A stretch of DNA of 20,701 nucleotides, from NCBI GenBank assembly GCA_947259625.1, contig CAMYMY010000015.1, forward strand, positions 1 through 20,701, written 5' to 3'. The translations under genes and the position numbers were made by a program. Origin of the DNA: an uncultured Kiloniellales bacterium (GTDB lineage: Bacteria > Pseudomonadota > Alphaproteobacteria > Kiloniellales > JAKSDN01). The first letter of the stretch is position 1, and the number at the start of each line of letters is the position of its first letter. Shown piece after piece: positions 6,157-16,678 of the stretch. The notes under the pieces were generated by a model. The model was not told the origin of the DNA, ran no database searches, and worked only from the letters and a program-made list of their open reading frames with translations.

Positions 6157-6918
6157 GGCCGGACCGTTTTCTCCATCGAGGGGGGCGATCGCCGACGCGA
6201 TCCTGTCCGGGGCATCGCTAATCAGGCAATCGACCTCGCGTGCGATCAGTTCGCGCGCGCGCCGCTTCTGGTTGACCGTGAAGGCCGCCACCAGGTAGCC
6301 AGCACGCTTGATCTCGGCCACGAATGGCGGGTTCAGAACCTTGCTGCTGAGATGAAACGAGGCGCAGCCAAGGGCCTCGAGCGCCGTCTGCCAATCGGAC
6401 GGCACCTTGAAAGCGATGAGCGCACGTGGCCAGTCCGGCCGCAACACCCGCGCCACGGCCAGGCTCATCCGGCTGAAGCTGCTGATCATCGGCGGCCGCC
6501 GTCTCCGGCCGAGTCCCGCGGCGACCACATCCAGTACGGCCTGGGCGGTCTCCACATCGCGCCCCGGCGTCGATTTGATCTCGATATTGGCGCCGAGGCC
6601 CAGGTCCCACACGAGATCCAGCGCCGCATCGAGGGTGGGCACGGGCTCGCCGGCGAAATCCGGCGAGAACCAGCGACCGGCATCGAGCCCTTTGACCCGG
6701 CTGTAGGGCGTCCGGGCCATAAGGGCGTCCACGCCGGTCAGCCGTTTCAGGTTGTCGTCGTGGAACAGGACCGGCCGGCCGTCGCCGGTGAGCATGACGT
6801 CGAACTCGACCCAAGTGGCCCCCAGGTCAGCGGCCTTCCGGATCGACGCGAGCGTGTTCTCCGGCGCCCAGGCGGCCGCGCCGCGATGGCCCATCACGCG
6901 CGGCAGTTCAAGGTACAT
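6130..6918 (-). CDS. Glycerophosphodiester phosphodiesterase (UgpQ-like)
   Basis: Hydrolyses glycerophosphodiesters to glycerol-3-phosphate and an alcohol. 262 residues, TIM-barrel GDPD family. Visible motifs: GHRGAAAWAPENTL near the N terminus with the catalytic His, VEFDVMLTGDGRPVLFHDD with the acidic metal ligands and second His, EIKS in mid-protein, and AFTVN near the C terminus. There is no signal peptide, so it is probably the cytoplasmic form. The ATG at 6918 is chosen because GGAGG lies 4-5 bases upstream and the family homology begins there. It follows pnp on the same strand after 121 bp containing a strong hairpin, and converges with fabI. Confidence 0.9.
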   Translation of the reverse strand: MYLELPRVMGHRGAAAWAPENTLASIRKAADLGATWVEFDVMLTGDGRPVLFHDDNLKRLTGVDALMARTPYSRVKGLDAGRWFSPDFAGEPVPTLDAALDLVWDLGLGANIEIKSTPGRDVETAQAVLDVVAAGLGRRRRPPMISSFSRMSLAVARVLRPDWPRALIAFKVPSDWQTALEALGCASFHLSSKVLNPPFVAEIKRAGYLVAAFTVNQKRRARELIAREVDCLISDAPDRIASAIAPLDGENGPASAVRQAGR

Positions 6919-6957
6919 GCCACCTCCAAGGACGGAACGGTCCGCCGGGACTCGCGA

Positions 6958-6989
6958 CACCGGGCGGCCCGCTTGGTGGCCGCCCGGTG
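6958..6989 (-). terminator. 12-bp hairpin after pnp (possible terminator)
   Basis: CACCGGGCGGCC and GGCCGCCCGGTG form a perfect 12-bp stem with an 8-base loop, about 50 bases past the pnp stop and about 40 bases before the phosphodiesterase start. The minus strand shows no T-tract after it. It could be a Rho-assisted terminator or a 3'-end stabilising structure for the rpsO-pnp message. Confidence 0.5.
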
Positions 6990-7039
6990 GAAGCGGATCA
7001 GTGCGCCCTGCCGTGGTCAAGCAAGAGCCGAGCGGTGGC

Positions 7040-9154
<2,115 letters not shown>

Positions 9155-9202
9155 GTTCCTTTGGTCCTTCCAACCTCGGCCGTCTTGCCATAGCCGGACC
9201 CG

Positions 9203-9264
9203 CGAAAAAGGCGCGGTCGCGGCGCTCGGGAAAACGCAGTTCCCCGGCCACCGCGCCGTTTTCG
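9203..9264 (-). terminator. rpsO-pnp interval stem: attenuator or RNase III site
   Basis: Two 15-base arms (9203-9217 and 9250-9264) pair at 14 of 15 positions, enclosing a 32-base loop that itself can form a GGGAA/TTCCC stem. On the minus strand the 3' arm reads ACCGCGCC followed by TTTTT, so the structure resembles an intrinsic terminator of rpsO. It also forms a long double-stranded stem in the pnp leader, 48 bases before the pnp start, similar in place to the RNase III-cleaved leader of E. coli pnp. Confidence 0.55.
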
Positions 9265-9282
9265 TCGGCCCGGCCGTCTCGC

Positions 9283-9310
9283 CCGATCGCACCGGCCTGT
9301 ATGCGATCGG
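9283..9310 (-). other. Second hairpin in the rpsO-pnp interval
   Basis: CCGATCGCA and TGCGATCGG form a perfect 9-bp stem with a 10-base loop, upstream of the larger stem at 9203-9264. No T-tract follows. It is likely part of the structured pnp leader or of the rpsO 3' end. Confidence 0.45.
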
Positions 9311-9408
9311 ATCCTTGATTTCGTGTTTCGATGGGGTTCACCCGCACCTGCCCTCGGCCGCGTCCGGCGGTCCAGCGCTGGCTGGTCCCGGACACGTGCA
9401 GCGCCTCG

Positions 9409-9678
9409 TTAGCGACGCAGGCCCAAGCGTTGGATCAAGGCGTCGTAGCGCGGCTTCTCCTTGCGCTTCAGGTAGTCCAGCATTCGCCGGCGCTGCCCGA
9501 CCATGATCAACAGGCCGCGGCGTGAGTGAAAATCTTTTTTGTGCGTCTTGAGGTGTTCGGTCAGGTTGGTGATCCGTTCGGTCAAGATCGCCACCTGGAC
9601 TTCGGGCGACCCGGTATCGCCTACGTGGGTCGCAAATTCGTTAATAACCTCGTTCTTCCGCTCAGCGGTGATCGACAT
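9409..9678 (-). CDS. rpsO: 30S ribosomal protein S15
   Basis: 89 residues, the standard length of bacterial uS15. It binds 16S rRNA in the central domain and joins S6/S18 assembly. Family blocks: [43 protein letters not shown] and [12 protein letters not shown]. The ATG at 9678 has AGGGA about 10 bases upstream. The gene lies 18 bp after truB and upstream of pnp, the widely conserved truB-rpsO-pnp order. Confidence 0.97.
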   Translation of the reverse strand: MSITAERKNEVINEFATHVGDTGSPEVQVAILTERITNLTEHLKTHKKDFHSRRGLLIMVGQRRRMLDYLKRKEKPRYDALIQRLGLRR

Positions 9679-9696
9679 CGTGATCGTTCCCTAACG

Positions 9697-10623
9697 TTAA
9701 AGATTCAAGACCCGCACCGGACGAATTCCGCCGTCCTCGAAACGGGCCAACGCCACAGGTCTGCCCGCCGACATGGCGCAGATCGTGGCCCCGCTTGTGA
9801 GATCGCGGACCCGCTCGCGGTGAGCGCGCGCCAAGAAAGACACTGCTTGGCCGCGACGCAGGCAATTCGCCTCGGTTTCCGTCAAGTCCAACGCCGGGAT
9901 GTCGTCCAGCGCGGCCTCGACCGGGAGCAGATGCTCAGAAGCGGCGGCACTATGCCCCAGGGCATCGAGAGATTCCAGCGAAATCGCATCGCGCTCGGAA
10001 AAGGGCCCGACCGCTGTCCGGCGCAGCACGACGATATGCGCCGGGCTGTCCAGCGACCTCCCGATATCGCGTGCCAGCGACCTCATGTAGGCCCCTTTTC
10101 CGCAGCGAACCTCGAAAGTCGCATGGTCGGCGTCGTCCAGCGATACCAGCTCGAGACGCTCGATCAGCACTCGGCGCGGTCCAAGCTCGAAGTCGGCCTC
10201 CCTCCGGGCCAAGTCGTAGGCGCGCTGGCCGGCGATCTTGACCGCCGAGTAGGTCGGCGGCACCTGGTCTATGACTCCCTGAAATCCAAGCAAAACCTCC
10301 TCGATCTCGGCGGCGGCCGGACGCCGGTTGCCCTCCTCGATCACCTCGCCCTCGGCATCGTCCGTGCTCGTGGCCTGGCCCCAGCGCAGCGTGAAGCGGT
10401 AGGCTTTCATGCCGTCCATGACATAAGCGACGGTCTTGGTCGCCTCGCCCAGCGCGATGGGCAGCAGGCCTGTGGCAAGGGGATCCAGCGTGCCGCCGTG
10501 CCCGGCCTTCTTCGCGTCGAGGGCCCGGCGGACCCTGCCGACGACCCGGGTGGAGGTCATGCCGACCGGCTTGTCGATGACGATCCAGCCGTTAACCGAT
10601 TTACCGCGGCGTCTACGCGTCAT
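9697..10623 (-). CDS. truB: tRNA pseudouridine(55) synthase TruB
   Basis: Makes pseudouridine 55 in the T-loop of tRNAs. 308 residues. The N-terminal block NGWIVIDKPVGMTST and the catalytic block AGHGGTLDPLATGLLPIALGEATK, with the nucleophilic Asp in LDPLA, are clear. A short C-terminal domain follows (ALARFEDGGIRPVRVLNL). The ATG at 10623 is chosen because the family match begins shortly after it and GAGG/GGGGG lies upstream. ATGs at 10632 and 10638 are alternatives. The start overlaps the end of rbfA by 11 bp, indicating coupling. Confidence 0.95.
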   Translation of the reverse strand: MTRRRRGKSVNGWIVIDKPVGMTSTRVVGRVRRALDAKKAGHGGTLDPLATGLLPIALGEATKTVAYVMDGMKAYRFTLRWGQATSTDDAEGEVIEEGNRRPAAAEIEEVLLGFQGVIDQVPPTYSAVKIAGQRAYDLARREADFELGPRRVLIERLELVSLDDADHATFEVRCGKGAYMRSLARDIGRSLDSPAHIVVLRRTAVGPFSERDAISLESLDALGHSAAASEHLLPVEAALDDIPALDLTETEANCLRRGQAVSFLARAHRERVRDLTSGATICAMSAGRPVALARFEDGGIRPVRVLNL

Positions 10624-11029
10624 GACCCCCATCCTCATCGCCCGGGGGCGGCACGTCACGGCGCACCCGGGCCCTCGCCAGAAGGCCCTCCATCCGCGCA
10701 GCGTGATCGAATGAGAGATCCGCTGCGAACGTCAGACGCGGCGTATGGCGTAACGAAATTTCGCGGCCGAGCTCGCCACGCAGGAAGCGCGACGCCCGGT
10801 TCAGCGTGTTGACGGTCGTCTGCAGATCCACACCTCCCAGCGGGGTAACGAAGACCGTGGCGTTCCGCAGGTCGGGGCTCACCTTGACTTCAGTTACCGT
10901 TATGTTGGCCTCGGCCACGGCCGGATCGCCCAGGCAACCGCGGCCCAGGACGCGCACCAAAGCGTGGCGCAGCTCCTCTCCGACGCGCAACTGACGCAGG
11001 CTCGGGGTCGCGCCCCGGCTCCGAACCAT
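10613..11029 (-). CDS. rbfA: 30S ribosome-binding factor RbfA
   Basis: Ribosome maturation factor acting on the 30S subunit and 16S rRNA 5' end, important for cold growth. 138 residues with a KH-like fold. Recognisable blocks: QLRVGEELRHALVRVL, ITVTEVKVSPDLRNATVFVTPLGG and LRHTPRLTFAADLSFDHAARM. The ATG at 11029 follows GGAGACGGAAT. It lies 43 bp after infB and overlaps truB, the canonical infB-rbfA-truB order. Confidence 0.93.
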   Translation of the reverse strand: MVRSRGATPSLRQLRVGEELRHALVRVLGRGCLGDPAVAEANITVTEVKVSPDLRNATVFVTPLGGVDLQTTVNTLNRASRFLRGELGREISLRHTPRLTFAADLSFDHAARMEGLLARARVRRDVPPPGDEDGGHDA

Positions 11030-11072
11030 ATTCCGTCTCCGACTGAAGTTCGATCGCCGCCAACGGGCCGGC

Positions 11073-13637
11073 CTAGAGGGCCCGGGCCACCTCTTCGACC
11101 TCGTAGCATTCGATCCGGTCGCCGGCCTGGATGTCGTGATAATTCTCGAAGGCCATGCCGCACTCATAGCCTTCCTTGACTTCCTTGACCTCGTCCTTGA
11201 AGCGGCGCAGGGTCTTCAGCGTACCGTCGTGAATGACCACGTCGTCGCGCAGGAGGCGCACCTTGGCGCCCCGCTTGACCAGCCCCTCGGTCACCATGCA
11301 GCCGGCGACCTTGCCGACCTTGGTAATATTGAAGACCTCGCGGATCTCGGCGTACCCGAGGAACTTCTCGCGCTGCTGCGGTGCGAGCAGGCCGGACAGC
11401 GCCGCCTTCAGGTCATCCAGAACATTGTAGATGATCGAATAATAGCGGATATCGACATTGTCCCGGCGCGCCATGTCCCGCGCCTGCGGGTTGGCCCGCA
11501 CGTTGAAACCAATAACCGTCGCGTCGGTTGCGTTCGCCAGGGTGACGTCCGACTCGTTGATACCGCCGACCGCGGCGTGCAGCACTCGGATCTTGACTTC
11601 CTCGTTGCCCATCTTCTCCAGGCTGCTGTTGATCGCCTCGAGCGAGCCGTGCACGTCGGATTTCACGACCACGGGCAGTTCCTTGACCTCGCCCTCCTTG
11701 ATTCTCGACAGCATCTGCTCGAGGCTGCCGCGCCCCTGGGCGGCGATCGAGGTGTCGCGCTTGGCACCGGCCCGGAAAGAGGCGATCTCGCGGGCGCGGC
11801 TCTCGTTCTCGACGACTACGAAATCGTCGCCGGCGAAGGGCGTGCCGTTCAAGCCCAGCACCTCGACCGGCACCGCCGGACCCGCCTCTTCCAGGCTCTC
11901 ACCGCGCTCGTTGACCAGTGCGCGCACCCGGCCCCATTCGCTGCCGGTCACGAAGATGTCGCCCACCTTGAGCGTCCCGCGCTGCACCAGGACCGTAGCC
12001 ACGGACCCGCGGCCGCGCTCGACCTTGGCCTCGATGACGATACCCTCGGCGCTGCGGGCCGGGTTCGCCGTCAGCTCGAGTAGTTCAGCCTGCAGAAGGA
12101 TGGCTTCCTGCAGCTTGTCCAGGTTCTGCTTTTCCTTGGCCGAGACCTCGATCGCCAGGACCTCGCCCCCCAGGTCCTCGACCACCAGGTCGTGCTGCAG
12201 CAGGCCCTGCTTGACCCGATCGGAATCAGCCTCCGGCCTGTCGATCTTGTTGATCGCCACGATGATCGGCACCTTGGCGGCCTTGGCGTGGTTGATGGCC
12301 TCGATCGTCTGGTCCTTGATGCCGTCGTCGGCGGCCACGACCAGGACGACGATGTCCGTCACGTTGGCACCGCGCGAACGCATCTCGGTAAAGGCAGCAT
12401 GGCCCGGGGTGTCGATGAAGGTGATCTTGTCACCAGAGCCGAGCATCACCTGATAGGCGCCGATGTGCTGGGTGATGCCGCCGGCTTCGTGCGCGGCAAC
12501 GTCGGTCTCGCGCAATGCGTCCAGCAGCGAGGTCTTACCGTGGTCGACATGGCCCATGATGGTCACGACCGGCGGCCGCGGCGCCACTTCACCCGCCTCG
12601 TCCGGCGCTCCCTTCAAACCCAGCTCCACATCCGACGCGGCAACTCGCTTGAACCGATGGCCGAACTCCTCGACCACCAGCTCGGCGGTATCGGCGTCGA
12701 CCAGTTGGTTGATCGTCGCCATCACATCCATCTTCATCAGCGCCTTGATCACCTCGGTGCCGCGCTCGGCCATGCGATTGGCCAGTTCCTGCACCGTGAT
12801 CGTCTCGGGCACGACCACGTCACGAATGACCTTGTGCGGCAACTGGTGCGCCTGTCGTTCCTGCGCGGCGCGGAGCTTCTCCTGGCGCCGACGGACCGAG
12901 GCCAGCGAACGCACGCGCTCTCGATCTCCCCCGTCCAGCGCTTGGGTAATGGTGAGCTTGCCGTGGCGCCGGCGCTGCTGACCGCGCCGCGTTGGACTCG
13001 GCTTGGGTGCCGCCGACTTGCGTTTGACGCGGCCGCCCAGTTCCTCTTCGAGGTCGGATTTGCCGACGGGCTTCGGTTCGGCGGCGGACCGGGGCGTAGT
13101 CTCGCGGACCGGTTCGGGGACAACAATCTCGGCGGCCACAGTCTCTGGGGCCGGGGGCGCCGCCGCCGCCTCTGGGGAGACGACCGCTTCGGCCTTGGCT
13201 TCGGCCTCGCGCTTGGCGGCTTCCTCGGCCTGGCGCTTGGCCTCCTCCTCGGCAAGGCGGGCGGCTTCGGCCGCCTCCCGCACCCGACGCTGCTCCTCCT
13301 CCAGCTTTGCGCTCTCCAAGGCGTGCAGTCGCGCCGCGCGCTCGTGATCGGTCAGATGGCGCACCGCCTCCGCCGCGGCCTCGAAGTTCCTTTCCAGCGT
13401 TTCGACCGCGGTCGCGCCGGCTGCCTGGTCCACTCCGGCAGGCGGGGCAACAACTTCGGTCATGCGGCCTTCGGCCCCGGGCGCGAAGGTGCGCTTGCGC
13501 TTGACCTCGACCATGACCGTCTTTGAGCGCCCGTGACTGAAGCTTTGCCGGACCTGCCCGGTCTCGACGGTCTTCTTGAGCTCGAGCCGGCCTGGCCGGT
13601 TCAGCTTCAAGGGTTTCTTCTCTTTGCTTGTCGTCAT
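11073..13637 (-). CDS. infB: Translation initiation factor IF-2
   Basis: GTPase that brings initiator tRNA to the 30S subunit. 854 residues from the ATG at 13637. The N-terminal part starts with the alphaproteobacterial block [20 protein letters not shown]. It is followed by an Ala/Glu/Arg-rich, probably coiled stretch (about residues 110-175) and a low-complexity linker. The G domain begins near residue 359 with GHVDHGKT (G1), then DTPGHAAF (G3) and NKID (G4). Domains II-IV fill the C-terminal half to [12 protein letters not shown]. The ATG is 13 bp after the YlxR/L7Ae stop and has only a weak GAG-type ribosome binding site. A TTG at 13676 is less likely. Confidence 0.97.
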   Translation of the reverse strand: MTTSKEKKPLKLNRPGRLELKKTVETGQVRQSFSHGRSKTVMVEVKRKRTFAPGAEGRMTEVVAPPAGVDQAAGATAVETLERNFEAAAEAVRHLTDHERAARLHALESAKLEEEQRRVREAAEAARLAEEEAKRQAEEAAKREAEAKAEAVVSPEAAAAPPAPETVAAEIVVPEPVRETTPRSAAEPKPVGKSDLEEELGGRVKRKSAAPKPSPTRRGQQRRRHGKLTITQALDGGDRERVRSLASVRRRQEKLRAAQERQAHQLPHKVIRDVVVPETITVQELANRMAERGTEVIKALMKMDVMATINQLVDADTAELVVEEFGHRFKRVAASDVELGLKGAPDEAGEVAPRPPVVTIMGHVDHGKTSLLDALRETDVAAHEAGGITQHIGAYQVMLGSGDKITFIDTPGHAAFTEMRSRGANVTDIVVLVVAADDGIKDQTIEAINHAKAAKVPIIVAINKIDRPEADSDRVKQGLLQHDLVVEDLGGEVLAIEVSAKEKQNLDKLQEAILLQAELLELTANPARSAEGIVIEAKVERGRGSVATVLVQRGTLKVGDIFVTGSEWGRVRALVNERGESLEEAGPAVPVEVLGLNGTPFAGDDFVVVENESRAREIASFRAGAKRDTSIAAQGRGSLEQMLSRIKEGEVKELPVVVKSDVHGSLEAINSSLEKMGNEEVKIRVLHAAVGGINESDVTLANATDATVIGFNVRANPQARDMARRDNVDIRYYSIIYNVLDDLKAALSGLLAPQQREKFLGYAEIREVFNITKVGKVAGCMVTEGLVKRGAKVRLLRDDVVIHDGTLKTLRRFKDEVKEVKEGYECGMAFENYHDIQAGDRIECYEVEEVARAL

Positions 13638-13650
13638 ATCACTCAAGCGC

Positions 13651-14313
13651 TCACGCCTTGGTATCGGTGTTTTCAATGCCGGCAGCCGCGCTCAACCGCG
13701 CCACTTCCGAGATGAAGCGGTCCGCCAGAGTGCCGGGCGCCAAGACCACATGCACCGCCGCGTCCCGCCCTTGAACCCGGCCCAACTCCCCAGCGGTAAA
13801 AACCTCCACGACCGGCAGGCCCGGCATTGCCGATTCGGCCAAGGCGGACATCTTCCGCCGTCCGCCCGGGGCCGCATCAACCGCCTGAATCAAGGCCGCG
13901 GCCCGTCCGGCAGCCAGCCTCAACCTGACCCGCTCGTAGCCGGCGGTCACCAACCCCGCCCGTCGTGCTAGACCGATCAGATCGAGGCAGCGCTGACGCA
14001 ATGCCCCGACCACCTGCTCGGCCAAGTCGCCCGGCACGCTGACCGACGCTCTTGCCGCCCGGGCGAATAGGTTGCGCCCACAGGCTCTGTCTATCATATC
14101 GCGCCGCGGCAAACACCACAAACCACGGCCCGGCAACTTGCCGGCGAGATCCAGCACCACGCCGCCATCGGGAGCCACGACAAACCGCAGCAGGTCGCGC
14201 ATTTCGCGAAGTTCTCCGCTGGCGATACAGCGTCTGGTCGAAGTTCGCCCTCCATCCGCGCCGGCTTCTGCGGGCTGCGGAGCACTTCGCCGCCGGGTCA
14301 AGGTCGCCGTCAT
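13651..14313 (-). CDS. YlxR (DUF448) / L7Ae-like fusion RNA-binding protein
   Basis: 220 residues, with two parts. The first, roughly residues 20-90, is the YlxR/DUF448 fold ([35 protein letters not shown]). The second is an L7Ae/eL8-like region ([39 protein letters not shown] onward), where [16 protein letters not shown] marks the end. Fusion of the two is usual in alphaproteobacteria. In other bacteria the two occur as separate genes in the nusA-infB operon, and YlxR proteins bind RNA. The ATG at 14313 has GGAGGAG just upstream and lies 11 bp after nusA. Confidence 0.9.
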   Translation of the reverse strand: MTATLTRRRSAPQPAEAGADGGRTSTRRCIASGELREMRDLLRFVVAPDGGVVLDLAGKLPGRGLWCLPRRDMIDRACGRNLFARAARASVSVPGDLAEQVVGALRQRCLDLIGLARRAGLVTAGYERVRLRLAAGRAAALIQAVDAAPGGRRKMSALAESAMPGLPVVEVFTAGELGRVQGRDAAVHVVLAPGTLADRFISEVARLSAAAGIENTDTKA

Positions 14314-14324
14314 GGCTCCTCCGC

Positions 14325-15920
14325 TCAGTCCTGCTTGGCCTCGGCGAGGTCGTCTTCGGCCGGCTCCGTCGTCGCCGAACCCTCGCCATCGCCCGCCGGT
14401 TCGCCCTCGACCACGGGCTCGTCGTCGAACCAATGGGCGCGTGCGGCCATGATGATTGCGTTGGCTTCCTCCACTCCCGGGGCCTGTTCGCCGAGTATTT
14501 CGATCAGCTCGTCGCTGGCCAGGTCCCCCAGATCGTCGAGGGTTCTGATCTCGTTCTTGCCGAGCGTGGCCGACATAGCCGCATTCACGCCCTCGAGCGC
14601 AGCCACCTCGTCCGTCACGCCGAGAGCACGGCGCTCCTCGTCGAACTTGCGGTCCTGTTCTTCGAGGAAGGTCCGGGCGCGCATGCGCAGCTCTTCGGCG
14701 ACCTCCTCGTCGAATCCCTCGATTTCGGCCAGTTCCTGAAGCGGGACGAAGGCAACTTGCTCAAGACTGACAAAGCCTTCCGCCAACAGCAGATGGGCGA
14801 TGACATCATCCACGTCAAGGGCGTCTATGAACATCTGTGAGCGTGCGCGGATCTCCTCCTGGCGACGACGCGACTCCTCCTCCTCTGTCAGAATGTCGAT
14901 CTCCCATCCCGACAGTTGCGAAGCGAGACGTACGTTCTGGCCACGCCTGCCGATCGCGAGAGACAGCTGATCGTCGGGAACGACGACCTCGATCCGGCCC
15001 TGCTCCTCGTCGAGCACCACCTTGGTCACCTCCGCCGGCGCCAGGGCGTTGACCACGAAGGTAGCCGTATCCGGCGACCACGGGATGATGTCGATCTTCT
15101 CACCCTGCAACTCGCTAACCACCGCCTGAACGCGGCTGCCGCGCATGCCGACACAGGCGCCGACCGGATCGATCGCCGAATCGTGCGAGATCACCGCGAT
15201 CTTGGCCCGACTGCCCGGGTCGCGGGCGACCGCCTTGATCTCTATGATGCTGTCGTAAATCTCCGGAACCTCCTGGGCGAACAGCTTCGCCATGAACTGC
15301 GGATGCGAGCGGGACAGGAAGATCTGCGGTCCGCGGGCCTCCTCGCGCACGTCGTATATATAGGCGCGTACGCGGTCACCGGTCCTGAAGGACTCTCGCG
15401 GCAGCGATTCGTCGCGGCGCATCAAGCCCTCGGCCCGACCGAGGTCGACTGTGACGTTGCCGAACTCGTTGCGCTTGACGATGCCGTTGACGATCTCGCC
15501 CACCCTGTCCTTGTATTCCTCGTACTGCCGCGCGCGTTCGGCCTCGCGTACCTTCTGGACGATGACCTGCTTGGCGGTCTGGGCAGCGATACGGCCCAAA
15601 TCGATGGGCGGCAGCTCCTCGACGATGAACTCCCCCAACTGGATCCCGGGCTCGCGCGTTTCCGCTTCGTCCAGGCTAAGCTGGGTAAACTCGCTCTCGA
15701 CCTCCTCGACGACCTCTCGGAATCGGCGCAACCCGATCTCGCCGGTTTTGCGATCGATCTCGGCGCGAATGTCGTGTTCGTGACCGTACTTTGCGCGGCC
15801 GGCCTTGCTGATTGCCTGCTCCATGGCTTCGAGCACCTCGTCGCGCTCGATGCTCTTCTCGCGGGCGACCGCATCGGCGACCTGCAGAAGTTCGGTTCTG
15901 GAAAGGGCGGTTGTATCCAT
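14325..15920 (-). CDS. nusA: Transcription termination/antitermination factor NusA
   Basis: RNA polymerase-binding factor for pausing, termination and antitermination. 531 residues. Order: N-terminal RNAP-binding domain (1 to about 130), S1 domain (GEIVNGIVKRNEFGNVTVDLG onward), KH1 and KH2 domains (DPVGACVGMRGSRVQAV; LAIGRRGQNVRLASQLSGW), then two acidic AR-type repeats (about 360-430 and 440-500, the kind that contact the alpha subunit or lambda N) and a short acidic tail. The ATG at 15920 has only a weak ribosome binding site. It is 43 bp from rimP. The upstream attenuator in front of rimP may let NusA control its own operon. Confidence 0.97.
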   Translation of the reverse strand: MDTTALSRTELLQVADAVAREKSIERDEVLEAMEQAISKAGRAKYGHEHDIRAEIDRKTGEIGLRRFREVVEEVESEFTQLSLDEAETREPGIQLGEFIVEELPPIDLGRIAAQTAKQVIVQKVREAERARQYEEYKDRVGEIVNGIVKRNEFGNVTVDLGRAEGLMRRDESLPRESFRTGDRVRAYIYDVREEARGPQIFLSRSHPQFMAKLFAQEVPEIYDSIIEIKAVARDPGSRAKIAVISHDSAIDPVGACVGMRGSRVQAVVSELQGEKIDIIPWSPDTATFVVNALAPAEVTKVVLDEEQGRIEVVVPDDQLSLAIGRRGQNVRLASQLSGWEIDILTEEEESRRRQEEIRARSQMFIDALDVDDVIAHLLLAEGFVSLEQVAFVPLQELAEIEGFDEEVAEELRMRARTFLEEQDRKFDEERRALGVTDEVAALEGVNAAMSATLGKNEIRTLDDLGDLASDELIEILGEQAPGVEEANAIIMAARAHWFDDEPVVEGEPAGDGEGSATTEPAEDDLAEAKQD

Positions 15921-15963
15921 TGCTGCTATCCGGATCCCCGTTTGTTCTCTTTCGGCTCAGACC

Positions 15964-16497
15964 TTAGCTCTGCGCCTGACTGGCCGCGAGCAAATCATCG
16001 GTGAGCACCAGTTTTGCCTTCGCCATGTCAGCGAACGGCAGGGCAAAATCGCCGCTCTCGGTCGCGAGGCGCACCAAGTCGCCATCCAGCCCGAGAAGAC
16101 GGCCGTTGAAGCGCCGGCGGCCCTCGATCGGCATGCGCATCTCTATGCGGGCGGCAAAGCCGGCAAACCGCTCGAAGTCGCCGCGGCGCGTCAGCGGCCG
16201 GTCGATGCCGGGTGAGCTCGCCTCGAGCACGTAGGTCTCGGCAATCGGATCGGCCACATCGAGAATCGCCTCGACCGCGCGGCTCACGCCGGCACAGTCA
16301 TCAGCGGTCATGCCGCCACCGTCGTGGCGCTCTACCATGACCTGCAGTTTTGCACGCCGCTCGCCGGATAGCTGAACCCGCACAATATCGTAACCCATCT
16401 CGGCGAGCGACGGGGCGATCAAGCGTTCGACCTCCGCCGCCTTGCCCTCGCTGGTTCTGGCGAGGACCGGCCCGCCTGCCGGGAAGGCCTCGGACAC
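15964..16497 (-). CDS. rimP: Ribosome maturation factor RimP
   Basis: Needed for 30S subunit maturation. 177 residues. Visible family blocks: IAPSLAEMGYDIVRVQLSGERRAKLQVMVER, MTADDCAGVSRAVEAILD and YVLEASSPGIDRPLTRRGDFERFAG. The GTG at 16497 is chosen because a GGGAGGGAG ribosome binding site lies 7-10 bases upstream. A longer frame would run back through the terminator hairpin and a T9 tract and has no family similarity. First gene of the rimP-nusA-ylxR-infB-rbfA-truB unit. Confidence 0.93.
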   Translation of the reverse strand: MSEAFPAGGPVLARTSEGKAAEVERLIAPSLAEMGYDIVRVQLSGERRAKLQVMVERHDGGGMTADDCAGVSRAVEAILDVADPIAETYVLEASSPGIDRPLTRRGDFERFAGFAARIEMRMPIEGRRRFNGRLLGLDGDLVRLATESGDFALPFADMAKAKLVLTDDLLAASQAQS

Positions 16498-16524
16498 GCG
16501 ACGTCTCCCTCCCCAGTGTAGCGT

Positions 16525-16550
16525 AAAAAAAAAGTGGGCCGCTGGCCCAC
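16525..16550 (-). terminator. Intrinsic terminator acting as rimP-nusA attenuator
   Basis: On the minus strand GTGGGCC-AGC-GGCCCAC is followed directly by nine T residues. It is the cleanest intrinsic terminator in the window. The T-tract ends 27 bases before the rimP GTG, with the ribosome binding site between. No promoter can fit downstream, so any rimP transcript must read through it. It can also end the metK-trmB transcript. Confidence 0.85.
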
Positions 16551-16613
16551 CGTTCGTGAGAGCCCGACATGGCGTCATCGTCGATCGCCACGCCAACCCT
16601 TATGGTCGGCGGC

Positions 16614-16642
16614 AATCTACGCTTAACCTTGCCGTCCCGCAA
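16614..16642 (-). promoter_or_regulatory. Candidate promoter upstream of the rimP attenuator
   Basis: On the minus strand TTGCGG (16642-16637), a 17-base spacer and TAGATT (16619-16614). The match is moderate (3 of 6 and 4 of 6). It lies after the trmB stop and would start a leader of about 110 bases containing the terminator at 16525-16550. Confidence 0.3.
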
Positions 16643-16678
16643 GGATTTTCTCTCCGGGCGCCGCTCGGCCCCAAGGTG

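Noticed and set aside
9526..10812. 428-codon plus-strand frame over rpsO and truB
   Set aside because: Antisense to truB and rpsO, which carry clear family motifs; no domain seen.
12192..13526. 444-codon plus-strand frame over infB
   Set aside because: Antisense to the IF-2 N-terminal and G domains; low-complexity translation.
16301..16642. 113-codon minus-strand frame over the rimP leader and start
   Set aside because: It runs through the terminator hairpin and T9 tract in a different frame from rimP. It has no domain and no good ribosome binding site.
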